64,000 nt of DNA from Colwellia sp. (GTDB lineage: Bacteria > Pseudomonadota > Gammaproteobacteria > Enterobacterales > Alteromonadaceae), in assembly GCA_013215295.1 (NCBI GenBank), contig JABSOZ010000020.1, forward strand, positions 24,273 through 88,272. The letters are read 5' to 3'. The translations under genes and the position numbers were made by a program. Of this stretch, positions 46,689-56,300 are shown piece after piece. The first letter of the stretch is position 1. The number at the start of each line of letters is the position of its first letter. The notes beneath the pieces are model-generated. The model did no database searches, was not told the origin of the DNA, and saw only the letters and a program-made list of their open reading frames with translations.

Positions 46689-48075
46689 GGCCGTATTTCT
46701 CCACTCGTCTGTACATTGATGCTTTTGTTAAACCCAGTAATATCGCTGCTTTAGGCACATTTCCAGCGGCTTTAGCCAAAGCTAATTTAACCATTGCAAC
46801 TTCAGCTTCTGCCAAGGTCATTAAGGGTAATTCATCGCCTCGCTTATTGCTCACGTTATCGTTGTTAACCGCTGGTTCTGTTGAAGTAGCGTTACTGACA
46901 TTTTTAATATGTAAGTCTTCTGTCAATAATTGTTCATGTTCAGCGAGCAATACCGCTCTTTCAACCAAATGACTCATTTCTCTAACGTTGCCTGGCCAAT
47001 GATAATCGAGCATAGCCTGTTCTGCACCATATGAAATAGACTTTAACGATCGTTGGTATTTTTTAGAAAACTTTTCGACAAAATACTGAGCTAACGATAA
47101 AATATCTGCCGTTCGTTCTTTCAAAGAAGGCACTCTAAATTCAATAGTATTGAGGCGATAGTATAAATCTTCTCTAAATAACTCTGAACTCAGGAGTTGA
47201 GTAAAATCTCCGTTAGTCGCTGATATAATTCGAGTATTAGTTTTTTGAGTAGTACTTGACCCTAAAACCTCATATTCCCCATTCTCTAATACTCTTAATA
47301 ATTTAGCTTGTTGTGCTAATGGAATATTGGCAATTTCGTCTAAAAATAATGAGCCTTTTTCTGCGAGTTCGAATCGTCCAATACGGTTTTGTTTTGCATC
47401 GGTAAAAGCACCTTTTTTATGGCCAAACATTTCGCTTTCGAATAAGGATTCACTAATAGCGCCCATGTTAACTGCAATAAAGGCTTCATTGTGTCGATGT
47501 GATTGTTGATGAATAAACCGAGCGAGTTCACTTTTACCGGTACCGTTGTCACCGGTTAATAAAATACTGACATCCGTATTTGCCACCGCTTTGATTTTTT
47601 TCAATAATTGCGTCATTACAGGTGACTGCCAAACATATTCATCAAAGTGATGTTTGGTAAGCTGTTGCTTTAACTCTTTATTTTGATTTTCTAAGTTAAG
47701 TAAATTGAACTGCTGTTCAACGGTATGAAGCAGCTGCTTATTACGCCAAGGCTTTTCGATAAAATCGTTAGCGCCTAAATTCATTGCTTTAACCACTAAG
47801 TCGGTATTCGACCAAGCGGTCATCGCTATTGTAGGAGTTTGTGCAAATGAAGAGTCTTGTAACCAAGTAAGAAAAGCTAAACCTTCCTCACCTGACGTGG
47901 TGTCTAACTGATAATTCATATCTAATAATATCAATGAGATACTATGATTTTTCAGTTTCACTTGTGCGATTTGAGGATTGTCTGCTTCGATGACTGTGTA
48001 ATGATGGTCTTCTAATAGTATCGCTAGGCTAAGACGAATATCAGGACGGTCATCAACAACTAAAATACAAGGCAT
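46675..48075 (-). CDS. NtrC-family sigma-54-dependent response regulator (module A)
   Basis: 466 aa. Receiver domain with phospho-acceptor D52 (LLDMNYQLDTTSG); AAA+ domain with Walker A GDNGTGKS at 175-182 and Walker B LFLDEI at 243-248; C-terminal Fis-type HTH (AAILLGLTKASMYRRVEKYG). The sigma-54 contact loop reads GAFTDA (222-227) instead of GAFTGA. It probably activates the adaptor-ATPase-nine-permease operon. It lies 39 bases downstream of a LysR gene in the same direction, possibly co-transcribed with it. Confidence 0.9.
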   Translation of the reverse strand: MPCILVVDDRPDIRLSLAILLEDHHYTVIEADNPQIAQVKLKNHSISLILLDMNYQLDTTSGEEGLAFLTWLQDSSFAQTPTIAMTAWSNTDLVVKAMNLGANDFIEKPWRNKQLLHTVEQQFNLLNLENQNKELKQQLTKHHFDEYVWQSPVMTQLLKKIKAVANTDVSILLTGDNGTGKSELARFIHQQSHRHNEAFIAVNMGAISESLFESEMFGHKKGAFTDAKQNRIGRFELAEKGSLFLDEIANIPLAQQAKLLRVLENGEYEVLGSSTTQKTNTRIISATNGDFTQLLSSELFREDLYYRLNTIEFRVPSLKERTADILSLAQYFVEKFSKKYQRSLKSISYGAEQAMLDYHWPGNVREMSHLVERAVLLAEHEQLLTEDLHIKNVSNATSTEPAVNNDNVSNKRGDELPLMTLAEAEVAMVKLALAKAAGNVPKAAILLGLTKASMYRRVEKYGLAKN

Positions 48076-48114
48076 CTATATCTATTCCTTAACATAAGGG
48101 TAATAAGGGGGATG

Positions 48115-49041
48115 TTAGCGCAATAAAACTTTCGGATCAGAGCTTGCCATTTCAATACGTACCCAGTCAATAAAAACCTGAATACGCTTACGTTTTACAG
48201 AATTGGGATCATAAGCAAAATAGCGTTTCCAAATCATCGGATGTTTTATTTTAAACGGCACAACCAATTGTTTAGTCGGAATATATTGCGAAAACATAGC
48301 ACTGGCAGCAAGGGTAACGCCATGACCGCTTAATACCGCACTTAACGCCAAATCACTTGAGGTAACTTCTGTTTTTTTAGTTACGTTTTCATAACCTTCA
48401 ACGCCAGCATGCTCAAACCACGACTGCCAGGTGACTAAACGCTCGTTAGCTAAACTGACTAAAGTACAATCTAATAAATCTTTAGGGCTTTTCAACCACA
48501 CATGTTTTAACAGGTTTGGTGAACAAACAGGATAAACAACATCCTCACCAAAATCTTCCGTCACAAGGTTGTCAGAGTCTGATACTTTATCTTCCACACC
48601 AAAACGAATGCCTAAATCAATCTGCTTTTTTTGCAAATCTTCCTTTTGGTTTGAACCTAGAATACGAACATTTACATCAGGGTGTAGTTGAGAAAACCTA
48701 AATAAGCGTGGCATCAACCATAACGAGCAAAATGCTTGTGTTGAGGTAATCGTTAAGTCACCTGCAACGTCCTCATTTTGAATACTATTAAGGCCATTTA
48801 CTAATAGATTTAACGCTTGATGTGTTGAAAGAAAAAGGCTTTCACCACTTTCCGTTAGTTGCATATTTCGACCACTTCGTAGAAAGAGTTTAACCGATAA
48901 ACCTTGTTCTAATTGACGCATTTGCTGACTAACAGCAGCCTGTGAAACACATAACTCTTCTGCCGCCCTAGTGTAGCTTTTATGTCGTGCCGCACTTTCA
49001 AAAGTGCGTAATGCATTTAAATACTTAAGACGTTTATCCAT
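48115..49041 (-). CDS. LysR-family transcriptional regulator, GcvA-like
   Basis: 308 aa from the ATG at 49041 (a TTG at 49050 would add three residues). N-terminal winged HTH (RTFESAARHKSYTRAAEEL ... SQAAVSQQMRQLE), then a type-2 periplasmic-binding-like effector domain. The HTH wording is typical of the GcvA/AmpR subgroup. Divergent from a small ORF at 49154. Effector unknown. Confidence 0.85.
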   Translation of the reverse strand: MDKRLKYLNALRTFESAARHKSYTRAAEELCVSQAAVSQQMRQLEQGLSVKLFLRSGRNMQLTESGESLFLSTHQALNLLVNGLNSIQNEDVAGDLTITSTQAFCSLWLMPRLFRFSQLHPDVNVRILGSNQKEDLQKKQIDLGIRFGVEDKVSDSDNLVTEDFGEDVVYPVCSPNLLKHVWLKSPKDLLDCTLVSLANERLVTWQSWFEHAGVEGYENVTKKTEVTSSDLALSAVLSGHGVTLAASAMFSQYIPTKQLVVPFKIKHPMIWKRYFAYDPNSVKRKRIQVFIDWVRIEMASSDPKVLLR

Positions 49042-49153
49042 CACCAACAACTCAACACATAAGTTTTACTTATACCAAGTGTAAATTTTTATCGTTGGTT
49101 TGTCATCAGTTGTTTTGACAAAATACGGTTCACAAAACAAAGAAGGATATCTT

Positions 49154-49318
49154 ATGAATAAGAGTACAGGCAGCTTAAACACTAGAAAAACAGCAATAAT
49201 CAAAGAAAAAACCATCGTTGACAAGAGTATTAAAAACACAAATACAATGACGTTCCAACAACGTTTAGCTTCAATATCAAAGAAGTTAAACTTATGCTTA
49301 TTAGTTAACTATAAATAA
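49154..49318 (+). CDS. Small basic protein divergent from LysR gene
   Basis: 54 aa from the ATG at 49154, which has an excellent AGAAGGA ribosome site 7-8 bases upstream. An in-frame start at 49100 lacks one. Rich in Lys, Thr, Ser and Asn; no membrane helix. Its place opposite the LysR promoter suggests that the LysR protein controls it. No family recognised, and coding is not certain. Confidence 0.42.
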   Translation: MNKSTGSLNTRKTAIIKEKTIVDKSIKNTNTMTFQQRLASISKKLNLCLLVNYK

Positions 49319-49390
49319 TAAGTTTTATAACAAGTACTGACGAAATAAATTTTTACATTTAACCTTGAACGAACAATTTCTACTTTGGTC

Positions 49391-49396
49391 TATAAT
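49391..49396 (+). promoter_or_regulatory. -10 box TATAAT before the DsbA-like gene
   Basis: Perfect TATAAT 39 bases before the ATG at 49435. The best -35 (TTGAAC, 49365-49370) is 20 bases away, longer than ideal. Confidence 0.4.
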
Positions 49397-49434
49397 CGCA
49401 ACAATGAAATTTATGTCTATTCCAAAGGAACACC

Positions 49435-50085
49435 ATGAAAGCTCTTAAAACACTATTTGGCGGATTTATCGCTTTGACCTTATTTGCTACTGCTGCTGTA
49501 TCAGCACAGGGTAGTAAATATGAAGAAGGTAAGCACTACACTCTGATTTCTGAACAGGGCACAAATACTCCTGAACTGAGAGAGTATTTCTCTTATTACT
49601 GTCCAACATGTCGAGCTTACGAACCTTATTTAAGTGAGTTCGTAAAAATATTACCTGATGGTGCAAAATTTAAAAAAACCCATGTAGATTTTATGGGACA
49701 TACCACACCTGAAATTCAATTTATGTTAAGCAAAGCGCTAATTATTGCTGAAAAAACATCGGTTGCTAAAAAATTCTCACCGGCAGTTTTCAAATACTTA
49801 CAAATAGATCGTGCAAAATTCGGTTCTGAAAAAGATATACGTAATATTTTTGTCGAAAATGGTGGAGATGGCGCAAAATTTGATAAAGGCATGAAAAGCT
49901 TTAGCATTATTAGTGAAGCGAAGCGAAACAAAAAAATTCAAGATAAACTATCACAGGCCCGTCATCTAACGGGCGTGCCTACTATGGTTGTTAATGGCAA
50001 GTATGTAATTAATTCAAAATCACTTGATGATAAAAACTTTTTCGCTGATTACACCGCATTAGTCGCTCATCTCTTTACACTTTAA
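49435..50085 (+). CDS. dsbA: DsbA-like periplasmic thiol:disulfide oxidoreductase
   Basis: 216 aa. Signal peptide (1-24, cut after VSA), thioredoxin fold with active site C56-P-T-C59 (YYCPTCRAYEP) and the cis-proline loop GVPTMVV at about 179-185. DsbA introduces disulfides into exported proteins. The CPTC dipeptide differs from the CPHC of E. coli DsbA, so redox strength may differ. It sits between the two transporter modules with its own promoter and a strong terminator. The symbol reflects family, not proven orthology. Confidence 0.82.
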   Translation: MKALKTLFGGFIALTLFATAAVSAQGSKYEEGKHYTLISEQGTNTPELREYFSYYCPTCRAYEPYLSEFVKILPDGAKFKKTHVDFMGHTTPEIQFMLSKALIIAEKTSVAKKFSPAVFKYLQIDRAKFGSEKDIRNIFVENGGDGAKFDKGMKSFSIISEAKRNKKIQDKLSQARHLTGVPTMVVNGKYVINSKSLDDKNFFADYTALVAHLFTL

Positions 50086-50112
50086 TTATTCAACAATCAT
50101 CTTCACCATTAT

Positions 50113-50145
50113 AAAAACCTATTAGGGCTAACTTAATAGGTTTTT
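50113..50145 (+). terminator. Strong rho-independent terminator after dsbA-like gene
   Basis: Perfect 12-bp stem AAAAACCTATTA (50113-50124) / TAATAGGTTTTT (50134-50145), 9-base loop, ending in a T-run. The A-run on the other side would allow bidirectional use. Confidence 0.85.
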
Positions 50146-50152
50146 ACATTTC

Positions 50153-50184
50153 CGAACATAGCCTAATCAAAAGCGAACATAACC
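50153..50184 (+). promoter_or_regulatory. Direct repeats CGAACATARCC, 21-bp period
   Basis: CGAACATAGCC (50153-50163) and CGAACATAACC (50174-50184), two helical turns apart. They lie 57-88 bases upstream of the module B sigma-54 promoter, where enhancers for NtrC-type activators are expected. The CGAAC core is shared with the palindromes near 45351-45387. Confidence 0.5.
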
Positions 50185-50240
50185 CCTTCTTTATCATGAT
50201 GTAAAACAAACAAACCACTGATAAATATATACTTTTATTT

Positions 50241-50257
50241 TTGGCACAACTCTTCCA
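50241..50257 (+). promoter_or_regulatory. Sigma-54 (-24/-12) promoter of module B operon
   Basis: TTGGCAC (50241-50247), 5 bases, TTCCA (50253-50257). The -24 box is perfect and the spacing correct; the -12 box has CC where GC is expected. The start of transcription would be near 50268, about 30 bases before the adaptor ATG. Confidence 0.6.
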
Positions 50258-50296
50258 TTACACTATTCACTTTAGATTTATAGCAGTAGATTTGTC

Positions 50297-51535
50297 ATGG
50301 AAATAAAATTATCTCAACAAAAACCTTGGAAGAAATGGCTAGGACTCAGTTTGTTCATCGGACTACTGAGCTACGCCGCTATCACTGTGAGTAGCAAAGC
50401 GACAAAGAGCCTTGATGTAACCGAAGTATCTTTCCAACGAGTAGAGCAAGGCCCATTAGATATTTATACCAATGCCTATGGAGAGTTTGCTTCAGCGAAA
50501 GAAAGATTACTTACCGCTCCCGCTTTAGGAAAGGTTGCTGAAATATTAGTCCGTCCAGGCACAAAAATTTCACCTGAAACCATCATACTCACTTTATCAA
50601 ATCCAAAATTAGAACAAGAAGTCAGTGAAGCCCAAGGACGCCTTGCCCAACAAAAAGCCCAACAGCAAGCCTATAAATATGAACAACAAAACGAACGCCT
50701 AAATTATCAAGGTCGAATCGCTGATATTGAAGCTGAAATAGAAAAAGCTCAACTGGAGCTCTCCGTAAATGAAAATTTACTCAACTTAGGTGTCGCGTCT
50801 AAAATTGAATTGCAACGGGCAAAATTAGCGGTAAAGCAACAAAGTAAACGCTTAGAATTTGAAAAAGAAAAATACTCACAATTCATTGAAATGCAGGGCT
50901 ACCAATTAACCCAACGTGAAATCACAATTGACCAACAAGTTTCCCAAGTGAAATTATTAGAAAAGCAACTTGATGATATGCATGTTAAAGCAGGCATTAC
51001 TGGTTCATTACAAAACTTAGTCGTTGAACTAGGACAGAGTGTTCAGCTGGGTCAGTCGCTGGCTAAAGTAGGTAGTGATGATGAATTAATTGCTCGATTA
51101 CGTTTACCACAACAACAAGCAGATCAAATAGATATTAATGCCCCTGTGCTAATTAATACCCAAAAAGGCATCGTATCAGCACATATCACTCGAATTGAAA
51201 GTGTGGTGACTAATGGTTCAGTATTAGCAGAAGCCGTCATAGATGGTGAACTCACCTCAAACTCACGTCCTTCTCTAACCATATCAGCACAAGTCTTTGT
51301 TAAACATATGAAGGACGCACTCTATATTCGACAGTCGACGGGTCTTCGTCCGCAAACTAAACAAGCACTCTTTGTGCGCAGCCAAAATAACTTACTCGAA
51401 CAACGTGAAGTGATTTTCGGTGAACTTAGCCAAGATAAATTACTGATCACTTCAGGACTTAGCTTTAAAGATGAATTAGTTATTACTGACATTAGTCAGC
51501 ATAACCAATTTTCTGAAATCACATTAACCCATTAA
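50297..51535 (+). CDS. HlyD/MacA-type periplasmic adaptor protein (module B)
   Basis: 412 aa. Membrane helix at about 14-30; long Glu/Gln/Lys-rich coiled coil (about 110-230) flanked by lipoyl-like halves (VRPGTKISPETIILTLSNP ... HVKAGITGSLQNLVVELGQ). Beta-barrel region to the end. Same organisation as the module A adaptor (for example KPGATVTKESIIVKLANP there). 35-41 bases before the ATPase gene. Confidence 0.88.
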   Translation: MEIKLSQQKPWKKWLGLSLFIGLLSYAAITVSSKATKSLDVTEVSFQRVEQGPLDIYTNAYGEFASAKERLLTAPALGKVAEILVRPGTKISPETIILTLSNPKLEQEVSEAQGRLAQQKAQQQAYKYEQQNERLNYQGRIADIEAEIEKAQLELSVNENLLNLGVASKIELQRAKLAVKQQSKRLEFEKEKYSQFIEMQGYQLTQREITIDQQVSQVKLLEKQLDDMHVKAGITGSLQNLVVELGQSVQLGQSLAKVGSDDELIARLRLPQQQADQIDINAPVLINTQKGIVSAHITRIESVVTNGSVLAEAVIDGELTSNSRPSLTISAQVFVKHMKDALYIRQSTGLRPQTKQALFVRSQNNLLEQREVIFGELSQDKLLITSGLSFKDELVITDISQHNQFSEITLTH

Positions 51536-51576
51536 TTTTATAAATAATAATTAAATAAATAGACAAGGAAATGGCA

Positions 51577-52284
51577 ATGAAAAATGTAGTTACCATGAAA
51601 AACATCCATAAACGTTACGACAGTCAACAAATTGAAACACATGCTTTACAAGGTGTATCACTCGAGATAAGTCAGGGCGAATTTGTTGCAATAACAGGTC
51701 CATCAGGATGTGGTAAGTCGACGTTATTATCGATTATGGGCTTAATGGACAGCGCCAGCGAGGGTGACTATCAAATAGCGCAGATACCAACAAAAAACTT
51801 AAAAGTGGATCAACGCACTCAAATAAGAAATGAGCATATTGGTTACGTTTTTCAGTCGTTTAATCTCATTGATTCACTAACTGTGTTTGAAAATGTTGCC
51901 CTACCACTTGAGCACAGAAATATAAAAGCCAAAGAAATAAAACAAAGAGTTGAAGAGGTATTAGCCCAAGTTGATATGGCACACCGTCAAAGTTATCGAC
52001 CGAATCAATTATCAGGCGGCCAACAACAGCGTATTGCTATAGCCCGTGCACTGGTAGGTAAACCTGATTTAATTTTAGTCGATGAACCTACCGGTAATCT
52101 TGATAGTAAAAATGGTGACCAAGTCATGGCGCTTTTAGAAAACTTAAATAAAAATGGCTCTACCATAGTGATGGTAACCCATGACAGTCGATATTCACGT
52201 TGCGCTAATCGTCAAATCCAACTACTTGATGGGAAAATAGTGACAGAACAAGTAATGCCACAAGTAGTACAGGGGGTTGCATGA
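51577..52284 (+). CDS. MacB/LolD-type ABC transporter ATP-binding protein (module B)
   Basis: 235 aa from the ATG at 51577. The ATG at 51571 is one base from AAGGA, so the later start is preferred, exactly as in module A. Numbered from 51571, Walker A GPSGCGKS at 43-50, signature LSGGQ at 147-151 and Walker B LILVDEP at 167-173. Its stop overlaps the permease start (ATGA), so the two are translated together. Close paralogue of the module A ATPase. Confidence 0.9.
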   Translation: MKNVVTMKNIHKRYDSQQIETHALQGVSLEISQGEFVAITGPSGCGKSTLLSIMGLMDSASEGDYQIAQIPTKNLKVDQRTQIRNEHIGYVFQSFNLIDSLTVFENVALPLEHRNIKAKEIKQRVEEVLAQVDMAHRQSYRPNQLSGGQQQRIAIARALVGKPDLILVDEPTGNLDSKNGDQVMALLENLNKNGSTIVMVTHDSRYSRCANRQIQLLDGKIVTEQVMPQVVQGVA

Positions 52285-54773
52285 GTTTATATAAAAAGGC
52301 TTTTTATCAAGGCATCGCTCGGGTTTTCTCTTTACCCCGTTTAAGTGTGCCGCTAATTTTAACATTAGGGCTAACCTTAGGTGCGGTTTTATCGGTAGTG
52401 ACTATATCGTCTTCTCTACTCTACAAGCCTTTACAAGGTGTACCGAATGAAGCGCAAATTAAAACCATTAAATATGATTTGAAAATGTCTGGTCAGATAG
52501 TGATATCTTTTTGGAATTTTCGTCGCTTAGCGGGCATCGTTGAGAATTTTGGTGACCTAGGTACCTGGGCAGCAATTAATGCTGAAGAGCAAGAAGTATC
52601 AATTAACAACGCCAGCTTTCCTACGACGACTTTTAATGCGTCAAATACCATTTTAGACGTACTAGGCACCAAACTTTTGCTCGGTGATGATGTAAAAATT
52701 GCGGATCCTGAGCAATATGTATGGATCTCGAATTCATTATGGCAAACCGCGTATTCTGGCGCTAAATCTGCGATTGGCAAACAAATAAACATTAATGATC
52801 AGCAACTTATTATTGCTGGAGTTATTGAAGACCTTATGGCCATTGATAGTCAAGAACCCATATTAGCCCAACAAGTTTGGAAAATTATAAATCTAGATAA
52901 GCTAAACAAAGAACAAGAAAGCGTGAGTATAAATGGTGAAATTGAAAGCTTATTATTAAAAACACATAACGGAACGATTAAAGCTCCAACCAAAGAGCAG
53001 CTAGATCAATGGCTTAATAATTACATTCATGCCTATTCACCCGCTGAAGTTGCTCCTTTCTTTATTAAGTTTATCGAACAAGCCGAAGTGCTTCATGCAA
53101 CAGGCACTTATCGAAGTGAAATACTGGGCGATACCGACAAACTGCTTATCGGATTATTTTTTGCAGTATTAGGCTTGTTACTCATGGCTACACTTAATTT
53201 ACTTAATTTGTTTATTGCACACTACCAAGGAAGAACGAAAGAGTTTGCGATTCAAATCAGCCTTGGTGCAAGTATTTTCAAAGTAAAACTATTAGTCATG
53301 TTAGAAAACTTTTTCAGCTTTTTTCTAGCCGCTATTACCGGTTTATTGGTTGCTGGTTGGGCCGTTAAAAGCTTACCGCTTATTGCTGGAGATAGTTTAC
53401 CCATGATACAGACTATCGGAATTGACTTCACTGTAGCGGTTATCGCGCTCATTACCGTATTCATACTGAATATTATTTTCAGTGCATTAGCATTAGTTGA
53501 TATTGATAAAGAAGCGCTTAATAGTAATTTAAATAGTTCAGGCAAAGGTATTCAAGCACAAAGTAATCAATATATTTCACGTGGTTTGATGATATTTCAA
53601 TTAGCCATTGCATCACTTCTCCTGACAGCTTCAGTCATGTTAGCCATGCAAAGCTATCAGTCGGTTTATCGAGATTTAGGTTATTCCTTTGATAACATTT
53701 ATCAAGTTTCTGCTGCAATTGAAGACGAAACATGGCAAGAGAAACTAAGAGAATATGAAAAGTATCCTGAAAGTGAACTTAAAGGCCTTCAAGATGAAGT
53801 GAGTAAATATATTGAAAGCACTGTCGCAGGAAGCGAAATGATTATTGCTGGACAAGGTGCTCTTTCAGACAATTTACGGATGAGTATGTTTGTACCCGAG
53901 GACAATCCCGACATTCAACTCATGTATCAATTAAGACACTTAACACCGACATTTTTTGATGCTTTTAATATTAATTTTCTCGCTGGTACAAACTTAACAG
54001 CAGCACAAATTGCGCAAAGCGAACCGAGAATTGTGATAGATGAAAACATGGCAAAAAGTCTTTTTCCTCAGTTATCACTTGAACAAATCGTTGGCAAAGC
54101 GATTAAGTTAAGCCGTAATGAAGATGATGACCCCGTGATCATTAACGGTATTGTCCCTGTTACGCAACCCCGTGCTGGTAGTACTGACACGATTAATATT
54201 CCTGCTGTATATTTTGCAGATTTAGGACTGGGTCAACGTTTGAATTTTGTCTTCAAAATGCCAGATGGACAGGATATAAACAGTGAACAATTTATGGCAG
54301 AGTTTAGTCAAAAATTTACCCGATTTTCTAATGTTCGTGTAGAGTCACTTGAGGGTGTTTGGCAACAACAAACGTTAAATCAACGTGTCAGTTTATGGAT
54401 TGTATTATCAGTGACTGCTTTAACGTTACTATTAGCTGCAATAGGTGTTGCGGGATTAACTCAAATGACAACAAACCATAGAAAGTATGAACTTGCTGTT
54501 CGTATGGCCACGGGTGCTAAACAATTAAAACTCGTTAATTTTATATTAAAAGATGCACTATGGATGCTGGTCATAGGCTTGGGACTAGGCTTTATTATTT
54601 CAGTCTTTAGCTATGAACAACTACAAAATCATTTCGAGATGTTGCCTGAATTTAACTGGTTGGCAATGTCAGTATTAGATATAGGATTAATTGCGATTGT
54701 ATTATTGTCTGTTTTTATACCGGCTTGGCGTGTTATTAGTGCCGATCCGATGCAAGCTTTACGTGAAGAATAA
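52281..54773 (+). CDS. Duplicated MacB/FtsX-type permease, single copy (module B)
   Basis: 830 aa with the same fused two-half plan as the nine-member array: helix at about 20-42, periplasmic domain, three helices, linker LNSSGKGIQAQ, second half. It lacks the WLPWD(F/Y)N motif that all nine array members carry in the first periplasmic domain. The N- and C-termini are also distinct (SVPLILTLGLTLGAVLSV; WRVISADPMQALREE). It is thus an outgroup to the array rather than an escaped copy. Confidence 0.88.
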   Translation: MSLYKKAFYQGIARVFSLPRLSVPLILTLGLTLGAVLSVVTISSSLLYKPLQGVPNEAQIKTIKYDLKMSGQIVISFWNFRRLAGIVENFGDLGTWAAINAEEQEVSINNASFPTTTFNASNTILDVLGTKLLLGDDVKIADPEQYVWISNSLWQTAYSGAKSAIGKQININDQQLIIAGVIEDLMAIDSQEPILAQQVWKIINLDKLNKEQESVSINGEIESLLLKTHNGTIKAPTKEQLDQWLNNYIHAYSPAEVAPFFIKFIEQAEVLHATGTYRSEILGDTDKLLIGLFFAVLGLLLMATLNLLNLFIAHYQGRTKEFAIQISLGASIFKVKLLVMLENFFSFFLAAITGLLVAGWAVKSLPLIAGDSLPMIQTIGIDFTVAVIALITVFILNIIFSALALVDIDKEALNSNLNSSGKGIQAQSNQYISRGLMIFQLAIASLLLTASVMLAMQSYQSVYRDLGYSFDNIYQVSAAIEDETWQEKLREYEKYPESELKGLQDEVSKYIESTVAGSEMIIAGQGALSDNLRMSMFVPEDNPDIQLMYQLRHLTPTFFDAFNINFLAGTNLTAAQIAQSEPRIVIDENMAKSLFPQLSLEQIVGKAIKLSRNEDDDPVIINGIVPVTQPRAGSTDTINIPAVYFADLGLGQRLNFVFKMPDGQDINSEQFMAEFSQKFTRFSNVRVESLEGVWQQQTLNQRVSLWIVLSVTALTLLLAAIGVAGLTQMTTNHRKYELAVRMATGAKQLKLVNFILKDALWMLVIGLGLGFIISVFSYEQLQNHFEMLPEFNWLAMSVLDIGLIAIVLLSVFIPAWRVISADPMQALREE

Positions 54774-54884
54774 CCCGTATATCCATACTATAATAAAGAT
54801 GAAATTACGATAAACTACCTATGGGTTAATTAACATGTTAGCTAGCCCATTTTATTTTTATCAAGCGTTAAAATAAGGACTGTT

Positions 54885-56270
54885 GTGACCACAAGAAATA
54901 CCAAAAGCATTCTCATCGCCGATGATGATGAAGATATACGTTTAGCCCTTGCTTTACTTCTAGAAGCGAATGGTTTTCGTATACTTGAAGCAGGGAACCC
55001 TAAAGAAGTTGTTATTCAGGCTGAGCGACAAAAACCTGATTTAATTTTATTAGATATGAACTTTAGCCGTGATACCACCAGCGGAAAAGAAGGTTTAGAA
55101 ATTCTCACTCAACTTCAGAAAAGTAATATTCCCGTGATTTTAATGACCGCGTGGGGCAGTATTGAACTTGCCGTAAAGGGGTTAAAACAAGGAGCTGGCG
55201 ATTTTATAGAAAAACCATGGCAAAAAGAGAAACTCCTCAATAGTATTCATCAACAACTTAACGTTGCCAAACTTCAACAAGAAAACCAAGGTTATCGTGC
55301 TTTATTAAATTCAGCGGTTGAAAACAAAACCCCGTCGACATGGATTTGTCAATCACCGGCTATGATTGCTATTGAACAACTGGTTAAGCAAATAGCGCCT
55401 ACCGATGCTAATGTGCTTATTTTAGGTGAAAACGGTACAGGGAAATCTCTTCTTGCTGAGCGTATACACCAACTTTCAACGCGTCATAATGAACCGTTAA
55501 TTTCAGTTAACATGGCAGCGATACCAGAAAATTTATTTGAGAGTGAATTGTTCGGTCATCAAAAAGGTGCGTTCACCGATGCTAAACAAAATAGAGTTGG
55601 CCGTTTTCAACTGGCGGATAAAGGCAGTTTATTTTTTGATGAAATAGGTTCTTTGCCACTGACTTTACAACCTAAGTTATTGCGTGTTTTAGAAAAGGGT
55701 CAATATGAAATATTAGGTTCAAGCCAAACACAAAGTGCTAATGTTCGCTTGATCAGCGCAACCAATGCTAACTTGCATAATTTAGTCACTAAAGGGGGCT
55801 TTAGACAAGACTTACTTTATCGTTTGAATACACTCGTTATCACCTTACCACCTTTACGCGATCGCCTTGCTGACATGGCTTTATTGGCGGAAAACTTTAT
55901 TGAAAAGTTTTGTAAAAAATATCATAAGCCTGCCCTAACCTTGTCGGGCTCTGCAGTAACTAAACTTAATAGACATAACTGGCCGGGTAATATACGTGAA
56001 CTCAGCCATGTTATTGAGCGAGCTGTACTCATGGCCACGGATAATGAAATAACGGATACACAGTTATTGCTTGAAGCGCAACAAAGTGAACAAAATCACA
56101 TTGTTTTACAACCTTTAGAAGTCGCTGAACAGCAACTTATTGAGAAAGCGATGACAGTAACACACGGCAACGTTATTGAAGCCGCTCAAATTTTGGAAAT
56201 TTCACGTAATGCACTCTATCGACGCTTAGAAAAATTTGCTAATAATGATGAAAGTGAACAGTGTGTTTAA
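54885..56270 (+). CDS. NtrC-family sigma-54-dependent response regulator (module B)
   Basis: 461 aa; GTG start with AAGGA upstream. Phospho-acceptor D57 (LLDMNFSRDTTSG), Walker A GENGTGKS at 181-188, GAFTDA at 228-233, Walker B SLFFDEIG, C-terminal Fis-type HTH (AAQILEISRNALYRRLEKF). Closely parallels the module A regulator throughout, including the GAFTDA change. The recognition helices differ (TKASMYRR against SRNALYRR), so target sites may overlap only partly. 111 bases after the permease. Confidence 0.9.
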   Translation: MTTRNTKSILIADDDEDIRLALALLLEANGFRILEAGNPKEVVIQAERQKPDLILLDMNFSRDTTSGKEGLEILTQLQKSNIPVILMTAWGSIELAVKGLKQGAGDFIEKPWQKEKLLNSIHQQLNVAKLQQENQGYRALLNSAVENKTPSTWICQSPAMIAIEQLVKQIAPTDANVLILGENGTGKSLLAERIHQLSTRHNEPLISVNMAAIPENLFESELFGHQKGAFTDAKQNRVGRFQLADKGSLFFDEIGSLPLTLQPKLLRVLEKGQYEILGSSQTQSANVRLISATNANLHNLVTKGGFRQDLLYRLNTLVITLPPLRDRLADMALLAENFIEKFCKKYHKPALTLSGSAVTKLNRHNWPGNIRELSHVIERAVLMATDNEITDTQLLLEAQQSEQNHIVLQPLEVAEQQLIEKAMTVTHGNVIEAAQILEISRNALYRRLEKFANNDESEQCV

Positions 56271-56300
56271 TTCTCTGTCCATAAAAGTAGGTATTATTGA

